Source: JAVBOW01 sp031551595
Lineage (GTDB): Bacteria; Bacteroidota; Bacteroidia; Bacteroidales; Rikenellaceae
Assembly: GCA_031551595.1 (NCBI GenBank)
Contig: JAVBNK010000037.1
Span: 1 to 32,160, forward strand
Direction of reading: 5' to 3'
DNA length: 32,160 bases
Part shown: piece by piece, positions 15,607-23,525 of the stretch
Layout of the letters: each line of letters begins with the position of its first letter
How positions within the stretch are numbered: the first letter of the stretch is position 1
Made by a program: the position numbers and the translations under genes
Notes under the pieces: generated by a model
The model's database searches: none
What the model saw: only the letters and a program-made list of their open reading frames with translations
Told to the model about the DNA's origin: nothing

Positions 15607-16353
15607 ATGGGCAAGATCATAGAAATCACCGACCTGCGCCGTACGTTCCAGGTCGGCAGCGAACAGGTCCACGCCCTGAAAGGCATATCGTTCTCGGTCG
15701 GCGAGGGCGAGTTCGTGAGCATCATGGGCAGCAGCGGCAGCGGGAAATCCACCCTGCTCAACATCCTGGGCTGCCTGGACCGCCCCACCTGCGGCGAGTA
15801 CAGGATCGACGGCATCCCCGTCAGCAGCCGCAGCAAAGACGAACTGGCCACGCTGCGAAACCGCAAGATCGGTTTCGTGTTCCAGGCCTATAACTTGCTG
15901 GCGCGTACGTCGGCGTTGGAAAACGTCGAATTGCCCCTGCTCTATAACCACGAAGTGTCGGCCCGCGAGCGCCGCGAACGCTCGGAGCAGGCGTTGGTCC
16001 AGGTCGGCCTCTCGGACCGTATGCACCACATGCCCAACCAGCTCTCCGGGGGGCAGCAGCAGCGGGTGGCCATCGCCCGCGCGCTGGTCAACGACCCGGT
16101 GATCCTGCTGGCGGACGAGGCGACCGGGAACCTCGACACGCGCACCTCGTACGAGATCATGAGCTTGTTCCAGAAACTCAACGCCGGGGGCAAGACCATC
16201 GCTTTCGTCACCCACGAGCCGGACATCGCGGTCTTTACCGGCCGCATCGTCCAACTGCGCGACGGCTATATCGTCAGGGACGCCCCCGCTGCGCCCCAAT
16301 CGGCCGCCGACGCGCTGGCGGCGATACCTGTGGACCCCGATTACACCGCATGA
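15607..16353 (+). CDS. ABC transporter ATPase, MacB/LolD type
   Basis: This 248-residue ATPase drives the FtsX-type permease encoded next. All motifs are present: Walker A GSSGSGKST near 39-47, Q-loop FQAYNLL, signature LSGGQQQRVAIARAL, Walker B VILLADEATGNLDT and the H-loop FVTHE. The LSGGQQQR form and the short length place it in the MacB/LolD subgroup of mechanotransmission transporters. These transporters power export from the periplasm through TolC rather than carry substrate through the membrane. The spacing to the adaptor (2 bases) and to the permease (4 bases) shows tight coupling. Confidence 0.95.
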   Translation: MGKIIEITDLRRTFQVGSEQVHALKGISFSVGEGEFVSIMGSSGSGKSTLLNILGCLDRPTCGEYRIDGIPVSSRSKDELATLRNRKIGFVFQAYNLLARTSALENVELPLLYNHEVSARERRERSEQALVQVGLSDRMHHMPNQLSGGQQQRVAIARALVNDPVILLADEATGNLDTRTSYEIMSLFQKLNAGGKTIAFVTHEPDIAVFTGRIVQLRDGYIVRDAPAAPQSAADALAAIPVDPDYTA

Positions 16354-16357
16354 CGCC

Positions 16358-17578
16358 ATGAACCTTACCAATCTCATAAAAATAGCGTGGAAGGCGCTGC
16401 TGCGCAACAAGACACGCGCCCTGCTGACGATGCTGGGCATCATCATCGGCATCTCTTCGGTGATCGCCATGGTGAGCCTGGGGCAAAGCTCCCAGAAAAG
16501 CATCAACAACGAGATCTCGTCGATGGGCACCAACACGATCACCGTGATGCGCAACTGGCAGCGCCAGAGCGGGGTCAATGCGGGCTCGGGCAACGTCCAG
16601 ACCCTCACGGAGAGCGACGTGGACGCCATCCTCGCGGAAGCGAAATACGTGAGCATGGCCACGCCGCTGGTCAACGCCAACGGCCAGCTGGTCAACGGCG
16701 CCCACAACTGGCCCGGAAGCATCCAGGGCGGTAACGAGGACATTTTCGAGATCCGTAAATACGACATAGCCTCCGGGATTCCCTTTACGGAACACGACGT
16801 GCGCACGTTTGCCAAGGTATGCCTGATCGGCCAGACGGTCAGGGCGAACCTTTTTCCCGACGGGTCGAACCCCGTGGGGCAGACCATACGCTTCAACAAG
16901 GTCCCGTTCAAGGTGATCGGGGTGTTGGCGTCGAAGGGCAACAACCAGATGGGGCAGGACCAGGACGACGTGGTCGTCGCCCCCTACACCACGGTGCAGA
17001 AACGACTGCTGGCGATCAATTACGTCCACATGATCATGGCGTCGGCCACCTCGGAGCAGGTCGCCTCGCTGGCAACCCAGGAAGTGGAGTCGATCCTGCG
17101 CGAACAGCATAAGATCAGGCCGGGCGAGGAGAGCGATTTCTGGGTGCGGACCCAGCAGGAGATGCTCGACATGATGAACTCGGTGACTGGCTTCCTGACG
17201 ATCCTGCTGACGGCCATCGCGGCGATCTCGCTGGTCGTGGGTGGTATAGGTATTATGAATATTATGTACGTGACAGTCACCGAGCGTACCAAGGAGATCG
17301 GCCTGCGCATGTCGATCGGCGCCCACAACCGCGACATCCTGATGCAGTTTCTCTGCGAAAGCGTCATATTGAGCCTGGCAGGGGGCGTGATCGGTATCGT
17401 GCTGGGGTTGGTGGAAGCCTATGTGCTCTCGTCGGTGCTCAACTGGCCCTACATCATCAGCATCCAGTCCGTCGGGTTGTCATTCCTGGTGTGCGCCGCC
17501 ACGGGCATCTTCTTCGGGTGGTACCCGGCCAAAAAAGCCGCCGCCCTCGACCCGATCAACGCCCTGCGGTACGAATGA
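16358..17578 (+). CDS. MacB-type ABC transporter permease (FtsX fold)
   Basis: This 406-residue inner-membrane protein has the MacB layout. One N-terminal helix lies at about 20-42 in the block LLTMLGIIIGISSVIAMVSLG. A large periplasmic core domain occupies about 50-275, and three C-terminal helices lie near 278-305, 330-355 and 368-392. The family tail VVGGIGIMNIMYVTVTERT followed by EIGLRMSIGA is intact, as is the ending DPINALRYE. Together with the ATPase, adaptor and TolC-like protein it makes a complete MacAB-TolC-style pump. Substrates might be peptides, antimicrobials or lipids; none can be read from the sequence. A palindromic repeat begins directly after the stop and may shield the mRNA end. 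Confidence 0.95.
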   Translation: MNLTNLIKIAWKALLRNKTRALLTMLGIIIGISSVIAMVSLGQSSQKSINNEISSMGTNTITVMRNWQRQSGVNAGSGNVQTLTESDVDAILAEAKYVSMATPLVNANGQLVNGAHNWPGSIQGGNEDIFEIRKYDIASGIPFTEHDVRTFAKVCLIGQTVRANLFPDGSNPVGQTIRFNKVPFKVIGVLASKGNNQMGQDQDDVVVAPYTTVQKRLLAINYVHMIMASATSEQVASLATQEVESILREQHKIRPGEESDFWVRTQQEMLDMMNSVTGFLTILLTAIAAISLVVGGIGIMNIMYVTVTERTKEIGLRMSIGAHNRDILMQFLCESVILSLAGGVIGIVLGLVEAYVLSSVLNWPYIISIQSVGLSFLVCAATGIFFGWYPAKKAAALDPINALRYE

Positions 17579-17581
17579 TCC

Positions 17582-17649
17582 GCATTCCGCCCGGGCGGAA
17601 TGCATAAGTCCGCGGTTCGACGCTTCGCGTCAATCCCGTAGCCGCGGAC
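17582..17649 (+). repeat. Composite palindromic repeat C plus D after the efflux operon
   Basis: Module C is a perfect palindrome with arm GCATTCCGCCC at 17582-17603. It is followed by ATAAG and then module D, with outer arms GTCCGCGG (17608-17615) and CCGCGGAC (17642-17649) and an inner GACGC/GCGTC hairpin at 17619-17631. The same C-D composite occurs inverted at 28517-28586, including the joining ATGCATAAGTC. Its position right after the permease stop suggests a role at the transcript end. Confidence 0.75.
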
Positions 17650-18009
17650 CTGGTTTGTAAAATGAGTACCTTATTGACGCGTTATGCATATAGGATTACT
17701 GTCGCTATTTTTATTCAAAAGTATTGATTATAAGTTGGCTACATCCGATTGCGCCGTCGGTTCGCAGCCAGCGGAGGATAAGCCGAAGCCTTGGATTTGA
17801 AGTTAACAATGCTGTGCATTGTTTTCCTCCTCGCGGTTCGGCAGAGTTCAGGCAAGCTTGACCCTGCCCTCGCTCGCAGCGTCGGTTCGGCCCTCCGCGC
17901 CGGGTGGCTGCGGGCCGACAGATTTACTTTTTAAATCTAAGAACCAGGTCATTGTCATTAGAATGACCTGTCCTGTTTAAATGCACAACGCGTTACCTTT
18001 ATGTAAGAC
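17650..18009 (+). other. Intergenic region before the two-component genes: repeat A copy and a 9-bp hairpin
   Basis: No gene is credible here. The first 150 bases are AT-rich. Repeat A occupies 17802-17888: the hairpin AACAAT/ATTGTT replaces the ACCCAT/ATGGGT of other copies, and the conserved CTCGCTCGCAGCGTCGGTT follows. A perfect 9-bp stem CAGGTCATT/AATGACCTG lies at 17945-17970. It lacks a T-tract and sits just upstream of the promoter-like box, so it could be an operator, for example for the LytTR regulator encoded downstream. That is inference. Confidence 0.65.
17994..18001 (+). promoter_or_regulatory. Probable -7 box of the lytS/lytTR pair
   Basis: TACCTTTA differs from TAnnTTTG only at the last base and lies eight bases before the ATG at 18010, so the message would be nearly leaderless. 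No good -33 element is visible, so an activator may be needed. The hairpin at 17945-17970 lies at the right distance upstream for one. Confidence 0.35.
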
Positions 18010-19080
18010 ATGCAACGCTCGACGCTCAACTATCGCACGGCATTCGTTCTGGCGCTGGCCATCAGCCTGCTGCTGAACATCCTGTTCGTGATCATGTTCT
18101 TCTACGGCCGGGACGCCGTCCTGCCGCCCGACGGAGCGCGCCCGAGAAACCATTTCGACCTGGATATCCTGCTGAGCCATATCCTTTCGAACTTCGTGGT
18201 GGCGTTCCTGCTTTATGTGCTCAACTTCAAACTGATCCGGCGGTCGTGCGGCAGCAGTGGATGGGTGCGTTGGCTGGCCGTCATAGGCATCACCCTCGTG
18301 GCGACGGCCCTGGTGAGTTACGCCTGCTCGAAGGCGCAGGCCGCACTGGGCGATTTCGGACCCAACCCGGTGAAGTTCATCCGGGGGAGCATGATGCGCG
18401 ACTATTTCATCGCCGTGATCGTGATCCTTTCGTCGCAACTGCTCCACATCACTGGGAAACAACAGCAGACCGCCCTCGAAAACGAAACCCTCGTGGCCGA
18501 GAATATGCGCAACCGCTTCACGGCGCTGCGCAACCAGACCGATCCCCATTTCCTGTTCAACTCGCTCAACACGCTCAATTCGCTGATCAGGACCGATGCG
18601 GACAAGGCGCAGGAGTATGTGCAGCAACTTTCGCAGGTGTTCCGGTACACGCTCCAGAACAAGGAGGTGATCACGCTGCGCGACGAGATGAATTTCACGG
18701 AGTCCTACTGCCACCTGATGGGGATACGCTACGGCGACAGCCTGCGGTTCGATGTCGATGTGGATGAAAGCCTCACGTCGTCCCTGATCATTCCGCTCAG
18801 CCTGCAGACCCTGGTCGAGAATGCCATCAAGCACAACGTGGTCAGCAAGCGCCGGCCCCTCGCGATTTCGATCACTGCGGACGACGATGCGATCCGCGTG
18901 TCCAACCCCGTGCAGTCGAAAAAAGAGGAGCAGGAAGGCGAGGGAATCGGTCTGGCCAACCTGTCGGAACATTACCGCCTGCGCTGGAAAAAGGAAATCC
19001 GCATCGTCCGCACCGGCGGACGCTTCGAAGTCACCATACCGTTGATAAAAAACGAGTCGCCCGACCGCGACCCACGCTGA
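18010..19080 (+). CDS. LytS-type sensor histidine kinase
   Basis: This 356-residue membrane histidine kinase has four transmembrane helices, at about 10-32, 57-75, 86-104 and 131-147. There is little extracytoplasmic sequence, so it probably senses something at the membrane. A short coiled coil leads into the His_kinase box NQTDPHFLFNSLNTLN with His180. The ATPase domain shows QTLVENAIKHNVV and EGEGIGLANLSEHY. This is the family that pairs with LytTR regulators, and the regulator follows eight bases after the stop. Bacteroidetes often place such a pair directly after a TolC-adaptor-ABC set, as here, which suggests control of the pump; the 430-base gap means it has its own promoter. Confidence 0.92.
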   Translation: MQRSTLNYRTAFVLALAISLLLNILFVIMFFYGRDAVLPPDGARPRNHFDLDILLSHILSNFVVAFLLYVLNFKLIRRSCGSSGWVRWLAVIGITLVATALVSYACSKAQAALGDFGPNPVKFIRGSMMRDYFIAVIVILSSQLLHITGKQQQTALENETLVAENMRNRFTALRNQTDPHFLFNSLNTLNSLIRTDADKAQEYVQQLSQVFRYTLQNKEVITLRDEMNFTESYCHLMGIRYGDSLRFDVDVDESLTSSLIIPLSLQTLVENAIKHNVVSKRRPLAISITADDDAIRVSNPVQSKKEEQEGEGIGLANLSEHYRLRWKKEIRIVRTGGRFEVTIPLIKNESPDRDPR

Positions 19081-19088
19081 ATAAAGCC

Positions 19089-19850
19089 ATGAAAGCAGTC
19101 ATTATAGAGGATGAGGCCGCCGCCGCCGGGGCGTTGCGTGCGCTGATCGGGGAGGTTTGCCCGTGGATCGAAGTGGTGGCCGAATTGCAGACCATCGATG
19201 AGAGCGTCGAGTGGTTCGCCTCCAACCCCATGCCCGGCGTGGCGTTCATGGACATCCACCTCGCGGACGGATCGTCGTTCACGATCTTCGACCAGGTGCG
19301 GGTCACCTGCCCCGTGGTGTTCACCACCGCCTACGATGAATATGCGCTCAGGGCATTCGAGGTGAACAGCATCGACTATCTGCTCAAACCCATATCCGCC
19401 CGCGACCTGGAACGTGCCGCAGGCAAACTCCGCACGATGGCCCCGCGTCCGGACGACCATGCGGTTGCCATCGGCAAGTTGCTCGAATCGATGCGTGCCG
19501 GCCGTCCCGCATGGAAGCAGTGGTTCCTGGTGCCGGAGCGCGACAAACTGATCCCGCTGGCCGCCTCGGAGATCGCCTGCGTCCGGACCGATGCGAAAGT
19601 CGTCAGGGTCCTCACCACCGGCGGACGCACCTGGTGCCTGGACCAGTCGCTCGATGAACTTTTGCAGCAACTCGACCCCGACCGCTTCTTCCGTGCCAAT
19701 CGCCAGTATATTATTTCGCGCGGCGCCGTGAAAGACCTCTCCCAGTGGTTCGGAGGCAAACTCTCGGTCAACCTGACCGTTGCCACCCCCGACCGCATCA
19801 TCGTCAGCAAGGCCCGCGCAGGCGAATTCAAAAAATGGTTCGCCGGATAG
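19089..19850 (+). CDS. LytTR-family response regulator
   Basis: This 253-residue cytoplasmic regulator has an N-terminal receiver domain and a C-terminal LytTR DNA-binding domain. The receiver has the acidic pocket IIEDE at 5-9, phospho-acceptor Asp55 (FMDIHLADG), Thr80 and Lys100 (YLLKPIS). The LytTR domain spans about 148-250, with EIACVRTDAKVV, the FFRANRQYIIS block and the final GEFKKWFAG. LytTR domains bind direct-repeat sites upstream of target genes. The partner kinase is encoded immediately upstream with an 8-base gap. Likely targets are the neighbouring efflux operon and its own promoter, by context only. Confidence 0.93.
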   Translation: MKAVIIEDEAAAAGALRALIGEVCPWIEVVAELQTIDESVEWFASNPMPGVAFMDIHLADGSSFTIFDQVRVTCPVVFTTAYDEYALRAFEVNSIDYLLKPISARDLERAAGKLRTMAPRPDDHAVAIGKLLESMRAGRPAWKQWFLVPERDKLIPLAASEIACVRTDAKVVRVLTTGGRTWCLDQSLDELLQQLDPDRFFRANRQYIISRGAVKDLSQWFGGKLSVNLTVATPDRIIVSKARAGEFKKWFAG

Positions 19851-19903
19851 CGGGGTTGGTATGCTATTTGGATGGAGTGCAGGTAAACCAATAAAATATT
19901 GCT

Positions 19904-20317
19904 ATGGAAGTATTATACACGGCGGTAGCCACATCGGTAGGCGGTCGCAGCGGGCATGTCAGGTCTTCGGACGGTATCTTGGATTTTGAAGTGCGTCCCC
20001 CGGTGCAGATGGGCGGCCCGGCAGGAAAATATACCAATCCCGAACAGTTGTTCGCGGCAGGCTACGCCGCATGTTTTGGCAGCGCGGTATCCCATGTGGC
20101 GCTGCAGAAGAAGTTGCGGCCCGAATTCTCGGTCACCGCGCGGGTCAGCATCGGAAAGAAGGATGGCGGCGGGTTCCAACTGGCCGTCGAGATGGATGTG
20201 GAGATGAAAGGTGTCGACCGGCGGATGGCCGAGGAACTTGTGCAGGCGGCCAACCTGGTATGTCCCTACTCCAACGCTACACGCGGCAACGTCGAAGTGG
20301 CGTTGAAGGTGCTTTGA
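19904..20317 (+). CDS. Ohr/OsmC family organic hydroperoxide reductase
   Basis: This 137-residue cytoplasmic thiol peroxidase reduces organic and lipid hydroperoxides. The two redox cysteines are in the Ohr positions: Cys57 in AAGYAACFGSAV and Cys120 in VCPYSNATRGN. The N-terminal half has YTAVATSVGGRSGHVRS and the GGPAGKYTNPEQLFAAGY block, with the Glu47 and Arg expected near the active site. Length and motif order fit the Ohr subfamily more than OsmC. In other bacteria lipoylated proteins reduce it and OhrR represses it; no OhrR gene is nearby. It is transcribed alone; the leader is short and no strong promoter was found. Confidence 0.92.
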   Translation: MEVLYTAVATSVGGRSGHVRSSDGILDFEVRPPVQMGGPAGKYTNPEQLFAAGYAACFGSAVSHVALQKKLRPEFSVTARVSIGKKDGGGFQLAVEMDVEMKGVDRRMAEELVQAANLVCPYSNATRGNVEVALKVL

Positions 20318-20320
20318 TCT

Positions 20321-20553
20321 TTAAGGGTTGAATTTCCCGCCGTTTACCGCGTTTTTGTATTCACATTCCGCGGCTGCGGGGGCGACGCAAAGCGTCGAGC
20401 CTCGGGATGTGGCGATTGCCCGAGGGAAATTGCGGCCTTTTCATGCCCCGCAGCTTCAGTTACCCATATTGCACATGGGTTTCCTGCTCGCGGCCCGGCA
20501 TAACTCAAGTACACTTGGTTCTGCCCTCGCTCGCAGCGTCGGTTGCTGCGGGG
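20321..20553 (+). repeat. Intergenic palindromic mosaic, modules E-D-A (second copy)
   Basis: Module E (20321-20343) is nearly identical to 1379-1402. Module D (20362-20411) has outer arms CACATTCCGCGG and CCTCGGGATGTG and an inner CGACGC/GCGTCG hairpin. Module A (20459-20553) has ACCCAT/ATGGGT, an AAC-CAAG/CTTG-GTT hairpin inside GGCA/TGCC, and CTCGCTCGCAGCGTCGGTT. Compared with the first mosaic, the order of D and A is swapped. No gene is supported. Confidence 0.75.
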
Positions 20554-20580
20554 TAGTTTAATGGTTTCATTAAATCCGGG

Positions 20581-20611
20581 TGCGGCAACCGTGGGGTTGC
20601 CGCATTTTTTT
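20581..20611 (+). terminator. Strong intrinsic terminator downstream of the ohr-type gene
   Basis: The arms TGCGGCAACC and GGTTGCCGCA form a perfect 10-bp stem with loop GTGG, followed by seven T residues. It lies 264 bases after the Ohr stop, beyond the repeat mosaic. Either the Ohr message carries the mosaic in its 3' UTR or a small RNA ends here. Confidence 0.85.
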
Positions 20612-20893
20612 ATTCTTCAGGGGGTTAAATCCTCCGCCGTCCGGGGCGATCATCCATATCACATCCCGCGGTTGCGGGGCGGCGACAGAATTGCCGCGCG
20701 AAACGCTGCGATTGCCTGCGGGCAATCGCAGCGTTGTTAAGGCCTCGCAGCTTTGCCGGGAGGTGTGTCGTCGGGTTTGGCCGGGGCGTTAGGGTCGCGG
20801 TTCAGGATGAAACGGCATATCCCCGGCCTGCATCGCGGCTGCCCCGGGCGAAGGCCGCAACACCCGGATCCGCCACCGCCGGTTGCGGAGGGG
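20612..20893. other. Intergenic region between the ohr-type and dnaK terminators
   Basis: No gene is credible. A degraded D module starts at 20660 (CACATCCCGCGG), with the inner hairpin GCGGC/GCCGC. A perfect 15-bp stem follows at 20702-20735, arms AACGCTGCGATTGCC and GGCAATCGCAGCGTT with loop TGCG. The remainder is GC-rich unique sequence with no recognised signal. Confidence 0.6.
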
Positions 20894-20924
20894 AACAAAA
20901 AAGAACCCCGGACATGATCCGGGG
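20894..20924 (-). terminator. Terminator of dnaK
   Basis: On the minus strand the stem CCCCGGA/TCCGGGG with loop TCATG is followed by TTCTTTTTTG. It lies about 40 bases after the dnaK stop. Confidence 0.88.
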
Positions 20925-20961
20925 CCCTTCGCGTTACATATTTTCAGATCGGTTGGCTGGT

Positions 20962-22872
20962 CTATTTCACTTCCTCGAACTCGACATCGGTCACATTGTC
21001 GCCGCCCTGCTGCTGTTCGCCGCCGGGGTTCTGAGCCTGCTGCTGGCCTGCGTCCTGCGGACCGGCCTGCTGTTGCTGGGCGTAGATGTCCTGCGATGCG
21101 GCCTGCCAGGCGTCGTTCAGTTCCTTCGTGGCGCTGTCGATCGCCGCCAGGTCGGCCGACTTGTGGGCATCCTTCAGTTTGCCCAAGGCCGATTCGATGG
21201 CGGCCTTTTTGTCGGCGGGGATCTTGTCGCCGTACTCCGAAAGCTGTTTCTCGGTCGAGAAGATCATGCTGTCGGCGGCATTCACCTTGTCCACGCGCTC
21301 GCGCTCTTCCTTGTCTTTGGCTTCATTGGCTTTGGCCTCGTCGCGCATCCGCTGGATCTCGGCGTCCGTGAGGCCCGACGACGCCTCGATGCGGATCTTC
21401 TGCTCCTTGCCCGTGCCTTTGTCTTTGGCCGACACGTTCAGGATGCCGTTGGCGTCGATGTCGAACGTCACTTCGATCTGGGGCACGCCGCGCGGTGCGG
21501 ACGGGATGCCGTCCAGGTGGAACCGCCCGATGGTCTTGTTGTCGCGGGCCATGGGGCGCTCGCCCTGCAGGATGTGGATCTCGACGCTCGGCTGGTTGTC
21601 GGCCGCCGTGGAGAAGGTTTCGCTCTTGCGGGTGGGGATGGTGGTATTGGCGTCGATCAGGCGGGTGAATACGCCGCCGAGGGTTTCGATACCCAGCGAC
21701 AGCGGGGTCACGTCGAGCAGCAGCACGTCCTTCACCTCGCCGGTGAGCACGCCGCCCTGAATCGCCGCGCCTACGGCCACCACCTCGTCCGGGTTGACGC
21801 CCTTCGACGGGGATTTGCCGAAGAAATCCTCGACCACCTTTTGGATCGCGGGGATGCGGGTCGAACCGCCCACCAGGATCACCTCGTCGATCTGCAAGGT
21901 GGTCAGCCCGGCGTCTTTGAGCGACTTGCGGCAGGGCTCGATGGTGGCCTGTATCAGCTTATCGGCCAGCTGTTCGAACTTGGCGCGGGTGAGGGTCATC
22001 ACCAGGTGTTGAGGGATGCCGTCCACCGGCATGATATAGGGCAGGTTGATCTCCGTGGAGGTCGACGCCGACAGCTCGATCTTGGCTTTCTCGGCGGCTT
22101 CCTTGAGGCGCTGCATGGCCATCGGGTCACGCCGAAGGTCGATGTTGTGCTGTTTCTGGAAATCCTCGGCCATCCAGTCGATGACCACGTGGTCGAAGTC
22201 GTCGCCGCCCAGGTGGGTGTCGCCGTTCGTGGATTTCACCTCGAACACGCCGTCGCCCAGTTCCAGGATCGAAATATCGAACGTGCCGCCGCCCAGGTCG
22301 TACACGGCGATCTTCATGTCCTTGTTTTTCTTGTCGAGGCCGTACGCCAGCGCCGCAGCGGTAGGCTCGTTGATGATGCGGCGCACTTTGAGGCCCGCGA
22401 TCTCGCCGGCTTCTTTGGTGGCCTGGCGCTGCGAGTCGGAGAAGTAGGCCGGTACGGTGATCACCGCCTCGTCGACGCTTTGGCCGAGGTAGTCTTCGGC
22501 CGTTTTCTTCATTTTTTGCAGGATCATGGCCGAGATTTCCTGCGGGGTGTACTGGCGGCCGTCGATCTCCACACGCGGGGTGTTGTTGTCGCCCTTCACG
22601 ACGGCGTAAGGCACGCGGCTGATCTCCTTGCCCACCTTGTCGTACGTTTCGCCCATGAAACGCTTGATCGAATAGACAGTGCGTTTGGCATTGGTGATGG
22701 CCTGGCGTTTGGCCGGTTCGCCCACCTTGCGCTCGTTGTTGTCGGTGAACGCCACGATCGAGGGCGTGGTGCGGTGTCCTTCGCTGTTGGGGATCACGAC
22801 CGGTTCGTTACCCTCCATGACCGATACGCACGAGTTGGTGGTACCCAGGTCGATTCCTATTATTTTTCCCAT
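20962..22872 (-). CDS. dnaK: Molecular chaperone DnaK (Hsp70)
   Basis: This 636-residue Hsp70 chaperone binds exposed hydrophobic peptide segments in an ATP-dependent cycle with DnaJ and GrpE. The start MGKIIGIDLGTTNSCVSV is the universal N-terminus. The nucleotide-binding domain has AVITVPAYFSDSQRQAT, IINEPTAAALAYG, AVYDLGGGTFDISIL and VGGSTRIPAIQ. The linker DVLLLDVTPLSLGIET leads to the substrate domain, and a glutamine-rich tail ends in VTDVEFEEVK. The ATG at 22872 is used; an in-frame start 60 bases upstream adds a basic tail foreign to the family. dnaJ and grpE are not adjacent. No TAnnTTTG box was found in the upstream region. Confidence 0.98.
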   Translation of the reverse strand: MGKIIGIDLGTTNSCVSVMEGNEPVVIPNSEGHRTTPSIVAFTDNNERKVGEPAKRQAITNAKRTVYSIKRFMGETYDKVGKEISRVPYAVVKGDNNTPRVEIDGRQYTPQEISAMILQKMKKTAEDYLGQSVDEAVITVPAYFSDSQRQATKEAGEIAGLKVRRIINEPTAAALAYGLDKKNKDMKIAVYDLGGGTFDISILELGDGVFEVKSTNGDTHLGGDDFDHVVIDWMAEDFQKQHNIDLRRDPMAMQRLKEAAEKAKIELSASTSTEINLPYIMPVDGIPQHLVMTLTRAKFEQLADKLIQATIEPCRKSLKDAGLTTLQIDEVILVGGSTRIPAIQKVVEDFFGKSPSKGVNPDEVVAVGAAIQGGVLTGEVKDVLLLDVTPLSLGIETLGGVFTRLIDANTTIPTRKSETFSTAADNQPSVEIHILQGERPMARDNKTIGRFHLDGIPSAPRGVPQIEVTFDIDANGILNVSAKDKGTGKEQKIRIEASSGLTDAEIQRMRDEAKANEAKDKEERERVDKVNAADSMIFSTEKQLSEYGDKIPADKKAAIESALGKLKDAHKSADLAAIDSATKELNDAWQAASQDIYAQQQQAGPQDAGQQQAQNPGGEQQQGGDNVTDVEFEEVK

Positions 22873-23048
22873 TTTCTTATTGGTGTTTTTAGTTTTTCGT
22901 TTGCCTTTTAGGATGGACAATCTTTGTGCCAACGCGAAAACGTGGTCCGGAATGTGCCAAAACGCCTTTTGTTTGGCAGGCGCCGTGACATTTTGTCGCG
23001 TCCCGCGGACGGTTGTCCGGCAGGCGCGGAAAAATGTGGGACAAAAGT

Positions 23049-23079
23049 TTTGAAATGATTAAATTTGTGTTTATCTTTC
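23049..23079 (+). promoter_or_regulatory. Promoter of the small HTH protein
   Basis: TTTG at 23049-23052 is followed after 19 bases by TATCTTTC at 23072-23079, one mismatch from TAnnTTTG. TAAATTTG at 23060-23067 is a perfect alternative -7 box without a -33. Either gives a leader of about 60-70 bases. Confidence 0.55.
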
Positions 23080-23143
23080 ACATGCGAAACAATGGATGCC
23101 CCGTCGGGGGGTATGATTTATAAAAAATTAAAAACTTATCGAG

Positions 23144-23392
23144 ATGGTAATCACATTTAATGAGTTGCGCCGCATCAAGGACAAATTGCCCAGCGGCAGC
23201 TCGCAGCGGATCGCTGACGAGCTCGGAATCGACATCGACACAGTGCGTAATTACTTCGGCGGGAGCCACTTCAGTGAAGGCAACCTGACCGGAGTTCATT
23301 TTGAGAAGGGCCCCGACGGAGGGGTGGTTACGCTCGACGATACGACCATCTACGATGCGGCGATGCGCCTGCTTGCCGAGCAGAAAAATTAG
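23144..23392 (+). CDS. Small helix-turn-helix DNA-binding protein
   Basis: This 82-residue protein starts MVITFNELRRIKDKLP. Residues 19-38 (SSQRIADELGIDIDTVRNYF) look like a helix-turn-helix: a short helix, the turn at DELGID, and a recognition helix with TVRNYF. The C-terminal half, GPDGGVVTLDDTTIYDAAM, is likely a small beta hairpin plus helix. I recall similar short conserved DNA-binding proteins in Bacteroidales but cannot name the family. It has its own promoter and terminator, so it is monocistronic. It might be a global or nucleoid-type regulator; the target is unknown. The ATG at 23144 is well supported by the -33/-7 promoter upstream. Confidence 0.82.
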   Translation: MVITFNELRRIKDKLPSGSSQRIADELGIDIDTVRNYFGGSHFSEGNLTGVHFEKGPDGGVVTLDDTTIYDAAMRLLAEQKN

Positions 23393-23400
23393 GGCTGTAG

Positions 23401-23427
23401 AGGGCGGCGCAAAGGCCGCCCTTTATT
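23401..23427 (+). terminator. Terminator of the small HTH gene
   Basis: The arms GGGCGGC and GCCGCCC enclose GCAAAG and are followed by TTTATTAT, nine bases after the stop codon. Confidence 0.88.
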
Positions 23428-23512
23428 ATATATAAGGTATTGTCGCCGGCTGCGGCCGGAATACGAATCGCTTCCGGCCAATGCCGGGGAGCGCCCGCCG
23501 CAAGGCGGAAAA

Positions 23513-23520
23513 TATGTTTG
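23513..23520 (+). promoter_or_regulatory. -7 box upstream of the candidate RNA
   Basis: TATGTTTG fits TAnnTTTG exactly. No TTTG or TTG is found 19-21 bases upstream, so support is partial. Confidence 0.4.
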
Positions 23521-23525
23521 AGGGG

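Noticed and set aside
20734..22911. 725-codon open frame opposite dnaK
   Set aside because: It is antisense to a universally conserved gene; the long open frame reflects codon bias on the complementary strand.
22873..22932. 20-residue N-terminal extension of DnaK
   Set aside because: DnaK begins MGKIIGIDLGTT; the basic extension lies in the leader.
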